A DNA stretch of 64,000 nt from Ga0077560 sp046330395 (lineage in GTDB: Bacteria > Actinomycetota > Thermoleophilia > Miltoncostaeales > Miltoncostaeaceae). The notes beneath the pieces were generated by a model that was not told the DNA's origin, made no database searches, and worked only from the letters and a program-made list of their open reading frames with translations. Position 1 is the stretch's first letter; each line of letters begins with the position of its first letter. Shown here piece by piece: positions 53,056-62,600 of the stretch. Both the position numbers and the translations under genes were made by a program. The DNA lies in assembly GCA_046330395.1 (NCBI GenBank), contig JAXLSS010000009.1, positions 45,167 to 109,166 on the forward strand, given 5' to 3'.

Positions 53056-55113
53056 ATGCGTGTCTCGTCGCGTCGGTGCCCACCGTGGCGCGGGTGGATC
53101 GGGGTGGCCGGAATCCTGGGGTGCGTCGCCGCCTCCCCGGGCGTGGCCGTCGCCGCCGGCGGCGCGTGGGGTGCCCCGGTGCAGCTCAGCGCCCCGGGCG
53201 TGGCGCAGGGCTTCGCGGTGCGGGTGGCCGTGAACACGCGGGGCGACGCGGTGGCCACATGGACCCAGTCGGACGGGGCCAACGACACCGTGTGGGTGGC
53301 GACTCGCCCCACCGGGGGCGCGTGGAGCGCACCCGTGAAGCTGTCCAGCGACGACACGCTGTCGGGATACTCGGTGGCCGGCATCGACGCGGCCGGCGAT
53401 TCGGTGGTGGCGTGGATCGCGACGCAGGGTGGTCTCGGAGTGCAGAAGGCCGCGATCCGCCCGGCGGGCGGGGCGTGGGGGGCGGCGAAGGCGATCTCCG
53501 CATCGACCCCCAGCACCACGTTCCCGGTGCTGGCGGCCAACGCGGCGGGCGACGTCGTGGTGGCATGGGTTCGCGCCACGGGCTCGGCCCAGGTGGCCGA
53601 GGCCGTCCGCGGCGACCTGCGCACCGGCGTCTGGGGAACGCCCGCCATGCTGTCCAGCACCACGGCCAAGCAGGAGGCCAACGTGCCCCGGGTGGCCATC
53701 GCCGCGGACGGCCGCGCGGCCGTGGCCTGGCAGCAGGGCACCAACGGCCAGCAGAACTCCGGCGTGGAGGTGTCGCGGTACTCCCCGGGGCTGGGCGCCT
53801 GGGATCCCACGCCCACCGATCTGGCGTTGCCGACGGCGGTGAGTTCGTCCACCCAGCCGGACGTTGCCGTGGGTCCCGGCGGCCGCACCCTGGTGGTGTG
53901 GCACCAGACCGGCCTCGGATCGTCCGCGATCCGGTCGAGCACCAACACCGACGGCACCACGCTGTGGACGGATCCCGGGGCGCTGACGTCCGTGGGGGTC
54001 ACCGGCAGCGATCCCGCGGTGGCGATTGGCGCCGACGGCGCGGCGGTGGCGATGTGGGTGCAGACCCCCGCCACCGGCGTCACGGTGCTGCACGCCGCGC
54101 GGCTCCCCGCGGACGCCGGCGGCTGGACCGCCCTGAGCTCGCCGGTGGACCCGGTGGGACCGCAGCTGCCGCGCGTGGTGGTGAACGGCCGGGGCGACGT
54201 GTTCGCCGGGTGGCAGAGCCCCAACGGCACCACCAACGAGGCGATGGCCGCCGAGCTCCCCGCGGGCGCCGCCGCGTGGACCGTGCCGCAGGACGTGGGC
54301 ACCGTCACCGCGGGGGCCATCCAGCTGATCAGCCCGCTCCTCACGCCCACGCCCGCCGTGGACGGCGCCGGCGACGCGCTGGTGGGGTCGGCCAACATCC
54401 CCGATCCGGCGCGCGCGCCGATGGCCATGGTGGCCAGGGTGATCCCGTTCGACGCCACCCCGCCGGTGATCGACGGCGTCGGCCTTCCCGCCCGGGTGGT
54501 GGCCGGGGCTCCGGTCACCCTGTCCGTCACGGCGCACGACGCATGGTCGGCGATCCCCACCATCTCGTGGGACCTGGGGGACGGAGCCACCGCCTCGGGA
54601 GCCACCCTCACCCACACCTACCGCGATGCGGGGACGGCGGTGGTGCGCGTCACGGTCACCGATGCGACCGGCCAGACGGCCTCCACCAGCCGCACCCTCA
54701 CCGTGCTCCCGGCGGGCACCACCACCGGCGCGCTCGCCATCGGTGCCCTCACCCAGAGCCACCGGGCGTGGCGCACCACTGGGGCGGGGCGCCGGGGCGT
54801 TCCCGTGGGCACGGTGTTCGCGTTCACCCTCACGCGGGCGGCCGACGTGCGCCTCACCTTCACGCGGCTCACATCGGGTCACCGCGCCGGGGGGCGCTGC
54901 AGGGCCTCCGCATCACGCGGACCGCGGTGCGTGCTGCGCACCACCACCAGGGGACCGCTGGTGCACGGGGTGGCGGGGCGCAACCGGGTGGCCTTCGGCG
55001 GTATGGCGTCCGGGCACCGTCTCCGGCCCGGGCGGTACGTGGTGACCGCCACCGCGACGGTGGCGGGGATGTCCGCCCGCGCCTCCCGCGGGTTCCGGAT
55101 CCTCACCCCCTGA
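53056..55113 (+). CDS. Secreted repeat protein with PKD domain
   Basis: Exported protein of 685 residues. A signal peptide (WIGVAGILGCVAASPGVAVA) precedes roughly eight repeated ~55-residue beta units built around (A)WG-PVQLS, VNTRGDAVATWTQ, DAAGDSVVAWI, NAAGDVVVAWV and ADGRAAVAWQQG. They read as a propeller similar to the one at 36177. A PKD domain follows near residues 475-550 (ISWDLGDGATASGATLTHTY). The C-terminus is a basic beta-sandwich with a Cys pair. It has no enzyme motif; a surface or adhesive role is likely. A gap of about 90 bases separates it from divergent mtnP. Confidence 0.78.
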   Translation: MRVSSRRCPPWRGWIGVAGILGCVAASPGVAVAAGGAWGAPVQLSAPGVAQGFAVRVAVNTRGDAVATWTQSDGANDTVWVATRPTGGAWSAPVKLSSDDTLSGYSVAGIDAAGDSVVAWIATQGGLGVQKAAIRPAGGAWGAAKAISASTPSTTFPVLAANAAGDVVVAWVRATGSAQVAEAVRGDLRTGVWGTPAMLSSTTAKQEANVPRVAIAADGRAAVAWQQGTNGQQNSGVEVSRYSPGLGAWDPTPTDLALPTAVSSSTQPDVAVGPGGRTLVVWHQTGLGSSAIRSSTNTDGTTLWTDPGALTSVGVTGSDPAVAIGADGAAVAMWVQTPATGVTVLHAARLPADAGGWTALSSPVDPVGPQLPRVVVNGRGDVFAGWQSPNGTTNEAMAAELPAGAAAWTVPQDVGTVTAGAIQLISPLLTPTPAVDGAGDALVGSANIPDPARAPMAMVARVIPFDATPPVIDGVGLPARVVAGAPVTLSVTAHDAWSAIPTISWDLGDGATASGATLTHTYRDAGTAVVRVTVTDATGQTASTSRTLTVLPAGTTTGALAIGALTQSHRAWRTTGAGRRGVPVGTVFAFTLTRAADVRLTFTRLTSGHRAGGRCRASASRGPRCVLRTTTRGPLVHGVAGRNRVAFGGMASGHRLRPGRYVVTATATVAGMSARASRGFRILTP

Positions 55114-55126
55114 GCCGCGCGCCCTC

Positions 55127-55290
55127 AGTGTCCCGCGTCGGACGTCTTGTCACGTTCTCGCGGCTGCAAACACTTCGCATCGCGGCGTCCTCGGTCCCCC
55201 GAATATTCCCGATATGCGGGGGACACTGCGTCCTGACGCTGCTCGGTTTTCGCTCGCGAGAAGCGCAACGAACGTCCGACGCGGGACACT
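55127..55290. repeat. Family-2 palindromic element, copy 2 (between convergent genes)
   Basis: A 164-base element with perfect 19-base terminal inverted repeats AGTGTCCCGCGTCGGACGT / ACGTCCGACGCGGGACACT. Inside, in the opposite orientation to copy 1, are GCGGCTGCAAACA, TCCTCGGTCCCCCG, hairpin arms CCCCCG (55196-55201) and CGGGGG (55217-55222), and GCTCGGTTTTCGCTCG. The core matches copy 1 while the ends do not match by sequence, only by their ability to pair. One end overlaps the TAG stop of the minus-strand gene at 55289; the other lies 13 bases after the PKD gene's stop. Confidence 0.9.
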
Positions 55291-57325
55291 ACGGGCTGAC
55301 CGCGGCGAACGCGTCGGCCAGGGCCTGCACGCCGTCCTTCAGCCGCTCCCGGTACGTGGTGTGGTTCCAGGGGTCCCAGGTGAACCGCAGGCCGGTGCGC
55401 GCCCCGTCGGCGTCGAAGGTGAACCCGATGCCCCGCACCGCCACCATCCGCGCCGGTGTGCCCTCGCCGAGGGCAAGCCGCGAGGAGGGGTCGGCGAGGC
55501 CCAGCATCGACCACGGGATGCGCAGGTGCACCGTGCGGTGCGCCGCGTCCACCTGCCAGGTGGCGTTGGAATCGCCGTCCTTGGCGGTGGGGTCCCAGTC
55601 ACCGCGGATCAGCTCGCCCACCGACTGGAACTCGGCGGGGAGGGTGCGCCCGTGCACGTGGTACACGCGGTTGGTGATCAGGGCGTAGTCGTGCCAGGGC
55701 AGCGACTGCCCCTGCCGGTAGGGACGCTGCGGGGTGTCCAGCCGGATGGGGTCCAGCGCCGCCCGCACCTGCAGCCGGGCCTGACCGGTCACCGTGTCCG
55801 CCAGGATGCGTACGTCGGTGGACCGCCCGCCCGGCACCACATCGGCGTCCACCGCCAGCCGGCGTGGCAGCGCATCCCGCATGGCCACGTCCATGTACAC
55901 CCAGGACGCGTCGGCGTGCACCAGCACATCGGCGAACGACCCGCCGGCCGGGCTCACCTCGGCGGAGGCGTCCGGCAGCGGTTGCGGATCGGTGGCCACC
56001 AGGCCGAACCACTGCTCGTTGGTGAGCGGGTCGTGCCACAGCTGCCGCCGCTCCGGATCCTGGTGATCCATGGTGTTCCAGGTCCGCTTGAACCACTCGT
56101 CCTCCCAACTGAACACCATCCCCCCGGCCAGGCCGAGGTTGCGGAACATGCGCAGCATGGAGGCGTCCATCGCCATGGCCTCGCGCTCGTTGTGTCCGCC
56201 CTGGTCCCGCCCGTTGGTGCCGTAGTGGGCCATCCCCAGTGAGGCGGGCACGCCGAACTCGGCCACCATCAGGGGCATGTGCGCGGCGTAATGCCGCTTG
56301 AGGCGCAGCAGGTAGCCGGCGTACCGGTCGGTGACCCCGTCCACCGCCACGTCCAGTCCCGGCTCGTAGCGCAGGAAGTCCGGGTAGTACGGGTAGGCGT
56401 GGAAGCTGGCGAAGGTGCCGCCCGGCCAGCGCGGGGTGGGCAGCACGTGGTTGGCGTCCACGCCGGCCAGGTCCTCGTTGGGGTTGGGCTCCTGCGGATG
56501 CCGCAGCGGGTCCGCGGTGGGCCAGTTGGCGAAGGCGATGGGCATCGACACGCCGCGCGCGGCCTCCAGCCCGGCCAGCAGCTCCATGTGCCGCGCGATC
56601 CAGCGCTCGGTGGGGCTGGCGTCGGCCGTGCTGCGGAAGTACGTGCCGTGCACGGCGGGGGCGTCGGCGTTGCGCCGGTTGGTCTGCAGCACGCCGGTGG
56701 GGTCCCACTCCACGCCCACGATCCACGACACCAGCCACGGCGAGACGTCGGTGGTGTAACTGCCCCAGGCGCGTCCCGGCGTGCGGGGACGCACAAGGTG
56801 GCCGTGCACCGCGGCGGACAGGTCGCGCAGCTCCCGTGTGAAGGCGCGGTCGATGGCGGGGGTGTACAGCGAGCGCCCGGGCTGGTTGTAGGACTCGTCG
56901 GGCAGGTACACGCCCTGCACCAGGTACAGGGGGGCGGTGGGGTGGGCCGTGTTGTAGGCGGCCAGCTCCCGGTAGAACGCGGGCGGGTGGAGGGTGTAGA
57001 TGCGCACGGTGCGGATGCCCAGCCGCCCCATCTGCGCGAACCAGGCGCGGTAGTGCCCGGCGTCCAGCAGGTTCACCTCACCCGGCTGGTGCAGTGGCAG
57101 GGTGCTGCCCAGGTTGACCCCCGACAGGAAGGTCTCGTCACCCGAGCCCGTGTGCACCCGGAAGCCCGCGGCATCGGACTGCGCCAGGGTGCGCAGGCCG
57201 TCCACGGCGGCCGGGCGCGGCGACCAGTCGCGCGCCGCGGGCCGCCGTGGCGCGTCACCGCAGGCGGTCAGGGCCAGGGCACCGCCGAGCAGTGCTCCCG
57301 CCAGGAGGGCGATGGATCGACGCAC
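55289..57325 (-). CDS. Secreted lipoprotein with glycosidase-like (TIM-barrel) domain
   Basis: The 678-residue protein has a lipoprotein signal (ALLGGALALTACGDAP; lipobox LTAC, Cys22), so it is likely anchored outside the membrane. The first ~430 residues look like a clan-A glycoside hydrolase barrel: FLSGVNLGSTLPLHQPGE, LGIRTVRIYTLHPPAFY, SWIVGVEWDP, FASFHAYPYYPDF, PLMVAEFGVPAS (candidate nucleophile Glu) and GGMVFSWEDEWFKRTW. The C-terminal ~200 residues are beta-rich, possibly carbohydrate-binding. The family and substrate are not recognised. Its stop codon TAG overlaps the family-2 element end. Confidence 0.72.
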   Translation of the reverse strand: MRRSIALLAGALLGGALALTACGDAPRRPAARDWSPRPAAVDGLRTLAQSDAAGFRVHTGSGDETFLSGVNLGSTLPLHQPGEVNLLDAGHYRAWFAQMGRLGIRTVRIYTLHPPAFYRELAAYNTAHPTAPLYLVQGVYLPDESYNQPGRSLYTPAIDRAFTRELRDLSAAVHGHLVRPRTPGRAWGSYTTDVSPWLVSWIVGVEWDPTGVLQTNRRNADAPAVHGTYFRSTADASPTERWIARHMELLAGLEAARGVSMPIAFANWPTADPLRHPQEPNPNEDLAGVDANHVLPTPRWPGGTFASFHAYPYYPDFLRYEPGLDVAVDGVTDRYAGYLLRLKRHYAAHMPLMVAEFGVPASLGMAHYGTNGRDQGGHNEREAMAMDASMLRMFRNLGLAGGMVFSWEDEWFKRTWNTMDHQDPERRQLWHDPLTNEQWFGLVATDPQPLPDASAEVSPAGGSFADVLVHADASWVYMDVAMRDALPRRLAVDADVVPGGRSTDVRILADTVTGQARLQVRAALDPIRLDTPQRPYRQGQSLPWHDYALITNRVYHVHGRTLPAEFQSVGELIRGDWDPTAKDGDSNATWQVDAAHRTVHLRIPWSMLGLADPSSRLALGEGTPARMVAVRGIGFTFDADGARTGLRFTWDPWNHTTYRERLKDGVQALADAFAAVSP

Positions 57326-57557
57326 CCTCCCTGCATCGGTGGATGGCGCCGCGCGGTCAAGCGGTGCGCCCGCGCCTCACAGATGCACACAGGCTGCACA
57401 CGTTTCGCGGGCGTGCGGCCGTGGCGCTCACAACTCGCCAAATCTGCTTACAGACGCACGACGCTCCCACACGGTTCTCACCGCATCGCCCGCATGTGCG
57501 GCGCGCAGGATCACTCCAGCGCTTCATTCGTTCCCTTTCGCTGGAGGCATCAACCCC

Positions 57558-58235
57558 ATGAACGCTCGACACCTCTTCATCGTGGCCGCCGCGGCCGTCG
57601 CCGTGGCCGCCCCCGTGGCCTCCGCCGCCACCCTCACCGGCACCGACAGCCCCGACCTGCTGCGCGGCACCAACACCGCCGACACCATCACCGCGATGGG
57701 CGGCAACGATCTGGTGCTGGCCTTCCACGGCCCCGACGTGGTGGACGCCGGCGCCGGTGACGACGCCGTGTTCGCCGGGTTCGGCGCCGACACCGTGTTC
57801 GCGGGCAGGGGCAACGACATGGTGGAGGCCGGGCCCGGGCGCGACGTGGCCCTGGGCCAGGCCGGCAACGACGTGGTCACCGGCGGGTTCGGCGACGACG
57901 TCCTGTCGGGTGGCACCGGCGACGACCGCGTCATCGGCGGCCCGGGCAACGACACCCTGTTCGCCGGCATGGGGGCCGACATCCTGCTGGGCGGCCGCGG
58001 CGCCGACGTGCTGCTGTCCCGCGCGATGGACAACACGCCCGACGTGCTGGTGTGCGGTCCCGGCCGCGACCTGGCCATCGCGCGCCCCGAGGACCTCGTG
58101 GACCCGTCGTGTGAGCGCGTGATCCGCCTGGCGGCCACCAACGCCTCCAGCGACCCCGGCGACGAGTCGGCGGCGCCCGCCGCCCAGGCCGCTCCCAGCG
58201 GGGCCCCGGTGAGCACGGGCACCACCGAGCAGTAG
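57558..58235 (+). CDS. Secreted RTX-like calcium-binding repeat protein
   Basis: Small exported protein of 225 residues. A signal peptide (HLFIVAAAAVAVAAPVASAA) is followed by about ten nonapeptide repeats of the GGxGxDxxx type: TDSPDLLRG, MGGNDLVLA, GAGDDAVFA, GRGNDMVEA, GFGDDVLSGGTGDDRVIGG and GPGNDTLFA, which form a calcium-bound parallel beta roll. A short C-terminal part with one Cys pair and a Ser/Ala/Pro tail ends it. No type I secretion genes are near, and the N-terminal signal suggests Sec export. TGGAGG precedes the ATG. It is divergent from the glycosidase-like gene across 232 bases without another gene. Confidence 0.85.
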   Translation: MNARHLFIVAAAAVAVAAPVASAATLTGTDSPDLLRGTNTADTITAMGGNDLVLAFHGPDVVDAGAGDDAVFAGFGADTVFAGRGNDMVEAGPGRDVALGQAGNDVVTGGFGDDVLSGGTGDDRVIGGPGNDTLFAGMGADILLGGRGADVLLSRAMDNTPDVLVCGPGRDLAIARPEDLVDPSCERVIRLAATNASSDPGDESAAPAAQAAPSGAPVSTGTTEQ

Positions 58236-58248
58236 CCCGCGACGGCAT

Positions 58249-58272
58249 CCGGGGGGCACGGACGCCCCCCGG
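58249..58272 (+). terminator. Hairpin after the RTX-like gene
   Basis: CCGGGGGGC and GCCCCCCGG pair perfectly around a six-base loop, 13 bases past the stop. No T-run. It ends the RTX transcript before the antiporter gene. Confidence 0.7.
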
Positions 58273-58437
58273 CCATGGGCGTGGCGACGGGTCGGCCTGT
58301 TCCCGGACATCGTCGCCACGCACTACCATCCCGGCGATGCAACGCCCCGCCGCCGGAGGTGCGCCGATTCCCGGCATGGCGGCCGGCCTCGAGCCGGCGG
58401 CCCGTCGGCGGTCCATCGACCGCACCGTCGCGGCGCG

Positions 58438-59622
58438 ATGAACTTCGCCCAGCTCGGGCTGATCTGTGCGGTGGCCATCGCGGGGCCGCTGCTGTCGCTG
58501 CCGCGCTGGCTGCACCTGCCGGTGGTGGTGGGTGAGCTTGCGGTGGGCCTGGCGCTGGGCGCCACGGGCCTGCGGGTGCTGCACGCCGACGACCCCGTGT
58601 TCGCGTTCCTGGCCCAGGCGGGCTTCGCGCTGGTGATGTTCGTGGCCGGGTCACACGTGCCCATGCGGGACCGCGCGTTGCGGGCGGGGCTGCGCAGCGG
58701 CCTGCTCCGGGCGGTCGCGGTCGGGGTGCTGGCGGGGGGCGCCGGCGTCGGCATCGCGCACGCGTTCGGCAACCACCACGGCCCGCTGTACGCGGTGCTG
58801 ATCGCATCGTCGTCCGCGGGTCTGGTGATGCCCGCGCTCAGCGGGGTGCCCCTCACGGCCCCGGCCGTGGTGGCGATGCTGCCGCAGATCGCCGTGGCCG
58901 ACGCCGCCTCCATCGTGGCCCTGCCGCTGGCCATCGACCCGCGCCACGCACCCCGCGCGGCCGTGGGCGCGGTGGTGGTGGCGGTGGCCGCGCTGCTGGT
59001 GTGGGGGGTCTACCGCTGGGCCGAGCGCTCGGGGCGGCGCAAGCTGGTGCACACCACCTCCGAGGAACGCAAGCTGGCCCTGGAGCTCCGGGTGATGCTG
59101 GCCGTCCTGTTCGGGATGGCCGGCCTGGCGCAGCACGTGCACGTCTCGGTGATGCTGGCCGGCTTCTCCCTGGGGCTGGGCGTGTCGGCGGTGGGTGAGC
59201 CGCGGCGTCTGGCCAAGCAGCTGTTCGCCCTCACCGAGGGGTTCTTCGGGCCGATCTTCTTCGTCTGGCTGGGCACCTCCCTGGACCTTCGCGACCTCAT
59301 CGATCACCCTTCCGCCGTGATCCTGGGTGTGGTGCTGGGGGTGGCCGCGGTGGCGGTGCACGGGGTGATGGGGCTCACCGGGCAGCCCTGGCCGCTCGCC
59401 GCCATCACCGCGTCACAGCTGGGCGTCCCGGTGGCCGCCGCCGCGCTGGGCAGCCAGCTGGGCGTGCTTGCGCCGGGGGAGTCCACCGCGCTGCTGCTGG
59501 GGGCCCTGGTGACCATCGCGGTGACGGCCGGCCTCACCGGCCGGGTCACGGCCATCGCCATCGCCGGTGCCCCGCCGCAGGCGAAGGCAAAGGCGGGCGG
59601 GGGGACGGCGCATGCATCCTGA
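58438..59622 (+). CDS. Kef-type cation:proton antiporter (CPA2)
   Basis: Inner-membrane Na+/K+:H+ exchanger of 394 residues with about 12 hydrophobic helices. Family landmarks include HLPVVVGELAVGLALGATGL, a central QAGFALVMFVAGSHVPM, LPQIAVADAASIVALPLAI (a likely ion-binding Asp near residue 155), and GFFGPIFFVWLGTSLDL. It lacks the soluble NAD-binding RCK/TrkA-N domain of KefB/C, so regulation would be by other means. Its end overlaps the start of the large kinase gene by 11 bases, which suggests co-transcription. Confidence 0.86.
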   Translation: MNFAQLGLICAVAIAGPLLSLPRWLHLPVVVGELAVGLALGATGLRVLHADDPVFAFLAQAGFALVMFVAGSHVPMRDRALRAGLRSGLLRAVAVGVLAGGAGVGIAHAFGNHHGPLYAVLIASSSAGLVMPALSGVPLTAPAVVAMLPQIAVADAASIVALPLAIDPRHAPRAAVGAVVVAVAALLVWGVYRWAERSGRRKLVHTTSEERKLALELRVMLAVLFGMAGLAQHVHVSVMLAGFSLGLGVSAVGEPRRLAKQLFALTEGFFGPIFFVWLGTSLDLRDLIDHPSAVILGVVLGVAAVAVHGVMGLTGQPWPLAAITASQLGVPVAAAALGSQLGVLAPGESTALLLGALVTIAVTAGLTGRVTAIAIAGAPPQAKAKAGGGTAHAS

Positions 59623-62600
59623 GGGCACGGCGCCCCACGGGGACGGACACGGCCACGGTGTGGGCGGCACCCTGACGCCGCCCACCGCCGACACCGACAC
59701 GATGCCCAGCGACGGTCCCGGCCCGCCGCCGGAGGCCCGGCCGCCGCGGCTGCGTCCCGGTGACACGCTGGCCGGGTACGTGGTGCAGGGCATCGCCGGC
59801 GAGGGCGGGATGGGCGTGGTGTACCGGGCCCTCGAACCCGAGCTGCGCCGGGTGGTGGCCCTGAAGGTGCTGTCCGGCCGAAGCCCCGCGTGGGATCGGT
59901 ACCGGGAGCTGTTCCGGCACGAATCCCAGCGGGGCGCCGCGCTGGAGCACCCCAACGTGCTGCCGGTGTACCGCAGCGACGAGGTGGACGGCGTCCGGTT
60001 CATCGCGATGCGGTATGTGGACGGGGCCGACCTGCACCGCACCATCCGGCGTCACGGCCGGTTGCCGCTGGGCGCGGTCACGCGCATCGCCTCGGAGGTG
60101 GCCGACGCCCTCGACGCCGCGCATGCCAAGGGCCTGGTGCACCGCGACGTCAAGCCGGGCAACATCCTCATCTCCGACCCCGGCGGCGATGAGCGCGTGT
60201 ACCTCAGCGACTTCGGACTCGCCGCGCCCGCGTCGGAGCTGGCGCGGGGAGGACACCAGGGCGGGACCCCCATCTACAGCGCCCCGGAGCAGCTGCGCGG
60301 CGGGGCGGTGGGGCCCGCGGCGGACATCTACGCCCTGGGGTGCACGGTGTACGAGGCGCTCACCGGCCGGCGGGCGCCCGCCACCGGCCCGCTGCCCTCC
60401 GTGGCCGACGACGTGCCCGGCGTCCCGGCCGGCGTCGATGCCGTGCTGCGACGGGCCACGGCGGAGCACCCCCAGAGCCGCTACGAGACCGCCTCGCAGT
60501 TCGCGGACGCCCTGCTGGCCACCCGCCGGTCGGTGGTGGTGCTGCACCACCCCCAGGACCGGCGCGCCGCCGGCGACGTGGTGGCCGCCCTCCGCGCCAA
60601 CGGGCTGGAGGCGGCCCTGGCCGGCGCCGCCCCGGGCGACGATCTGGCCGGTGCCCGCGCCGGCGTGGTGCTGGTGGGCCGGACGGGCCTCACGCAGTGG
60701 GCGCGTCCGCTGCTGGCCGTGCTGCGCGGGATGTCCAGCGCCGACCCGGCCCTGGTGCTGGCGGTGGGCCGCCTGGAGGGGGCGCCGGAGCTGCGCGACC
60801 CGCCGTCGCCGCTTGCCGGCCGGCCGGTGGTGGATCTGCGCCGCTGCGACGGTGACGGCATGGACGAGCTGCTGCACATCCTGGACGCCCCGCGGCGCGC
60901 GATGCACGTGTCCGGCGGCGATGTGGCGCCCTACGTGGGGCTGGCCCCCTTCCAGGAGGCCGACCAGGGGTTCTTCGTGGGGCGCGAGCAGGAGGTGATG
61001 CGCCTGCTGGACGAGCTCGGCCGCGGGCGCTTCCTGGCCGTGGTGGGCGCGTCGGGATCGGGGAAGAGCTCGGTGGTGCACGCCGGGCTGGTGCCCGCCA
61101 TGCGGGCCCGGCACGTGGGCATCCGCGTGTGCCGGTGCACCCCCGGCGCGGCCGCCGCAGGCAGCCTGGCCGCCGCGGTGGGCGACGGCCTCACCGCGCG
61201 GGGGATCCTGGACGACCCGCGGGCCCTCGATCGCGCCACCGCGGGCGACCTGGTGCTGCTGGTGGTGGACCAGTTCGAGGAGGTGTTCACCCTCACCGAC
61301 AGCCCGGCCGAGCGCCGGGCGGTGATCGACAACCTCCTGTTCGCCGCCACGTGTCCCGGCGGCCAGGTGCACGTGGTGCTGACGATGCGCTCCGACTTCT
61401 ACGGGCGCTGCGCCGAGCACGCCGAGCTGCGCGCCATGCTCACCGAACACCAGGTGCTGCTGGGGCCCATGGACGGCGCGGCGCTGCGCCGTGCGGTGGA
61501 GGAGCCCGCGGCCGCGGCGGGGCTGGTGGTGGACCCCGGCGTGGTGCGGCGCATCGTGGGCGAGGTGCGGGGGCGGCACGGCGCGCTGCCCCTGATGGAG
61601 CACCTGTTGCTGGAGCTGTGGCGGCGCAGGCGGGCCAACCGCCTCACCATGGAGGCCTACGAGGCGTCCGGCGGGGTGGGCGGCGCCCTGGCCCAGCGGG
61701 CGGACGAGGTGTACGCGGGGTTCGACGACCGGGAGCGCGGGGTGGCGCGCCGTGCCCTGCTGCGCCTCACCAGCGTGCGCGAGGACGGCGTGGACGACAC
61801 CCGCCGCCGCGTGGACGTGGACGAGCTGGCCGTGCAGGACGACGAGGCGCCGGTGCTGACGGGGGTGCTCGAACGGCTGGCCGCCGCGCGCCTGGTGACC
61901 CTCGCCACCGACCCCGCCACGGGCCGGCGCACCGCGGAGTTCACCCACGAGGCCCTCATCCGCGCCTGGCCGAAGCTGCGGGCCTGGATCCGGGACAACC
62001 GTGAGGCCCTGGCGCTGCACCGCCGCCTCACCGACGCCAGCACCGAGTGGCACCAGTCGGGCGGGGATGAGGGGCTGCTGTTCCGCGGCGCGCGCCTGGG
62101 CGCGTGGCAGGACCGCTCCACCGAGGACCTCAACCCCAGGGAACTGGCGTTCCTCACCGCCAGCCGGGACCGCGCCGACCGGTCGCGGGCCGTGCACCGC
62201 CGCCGCGTGCGCCTGCTCATCACGGGGCTGTCCACGGGCGTGGTGATCCTGGGGACCGCGACCGCCGTGACGGTGATCGAGCGCAACAACGCCGACCATG
62301 ACGCCGGCGCCGCACGCGCCAGCACGGCGTCGGCGCTGGTCGCCGAATCGCAGCTGGCGCTGTCCACCAACCGGGGCGACCCGTTCACGCTGGCGCAGCG
62401 TTCGCTGGCCCAGCGGCGCACCACGGCCGGGCTGGATGCACTGCGGGCCGCCGCCGGCCGCCCGCTGCGCCGCCTCATGGTGGCCGGTGGGCCGCTGTGG
62501 TCGGTGCGGCGGCTGTCCGATGGCCGGCTGGCCATCGGGGGTGACGACGGCGTGCTGCAGATCTGGGACGTCGGCAGGCCCCAGACGCCCATCGCCAGCG

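Noticed and set aside
55127..55290. Short conserved peptide (SSVPRIFPICGG) encoded by both family-2 elements
   Set aside because: The shared reading follows from the identical DNA core. It has no start codon of its own and no synonymous-change pattern that would indicate coding.
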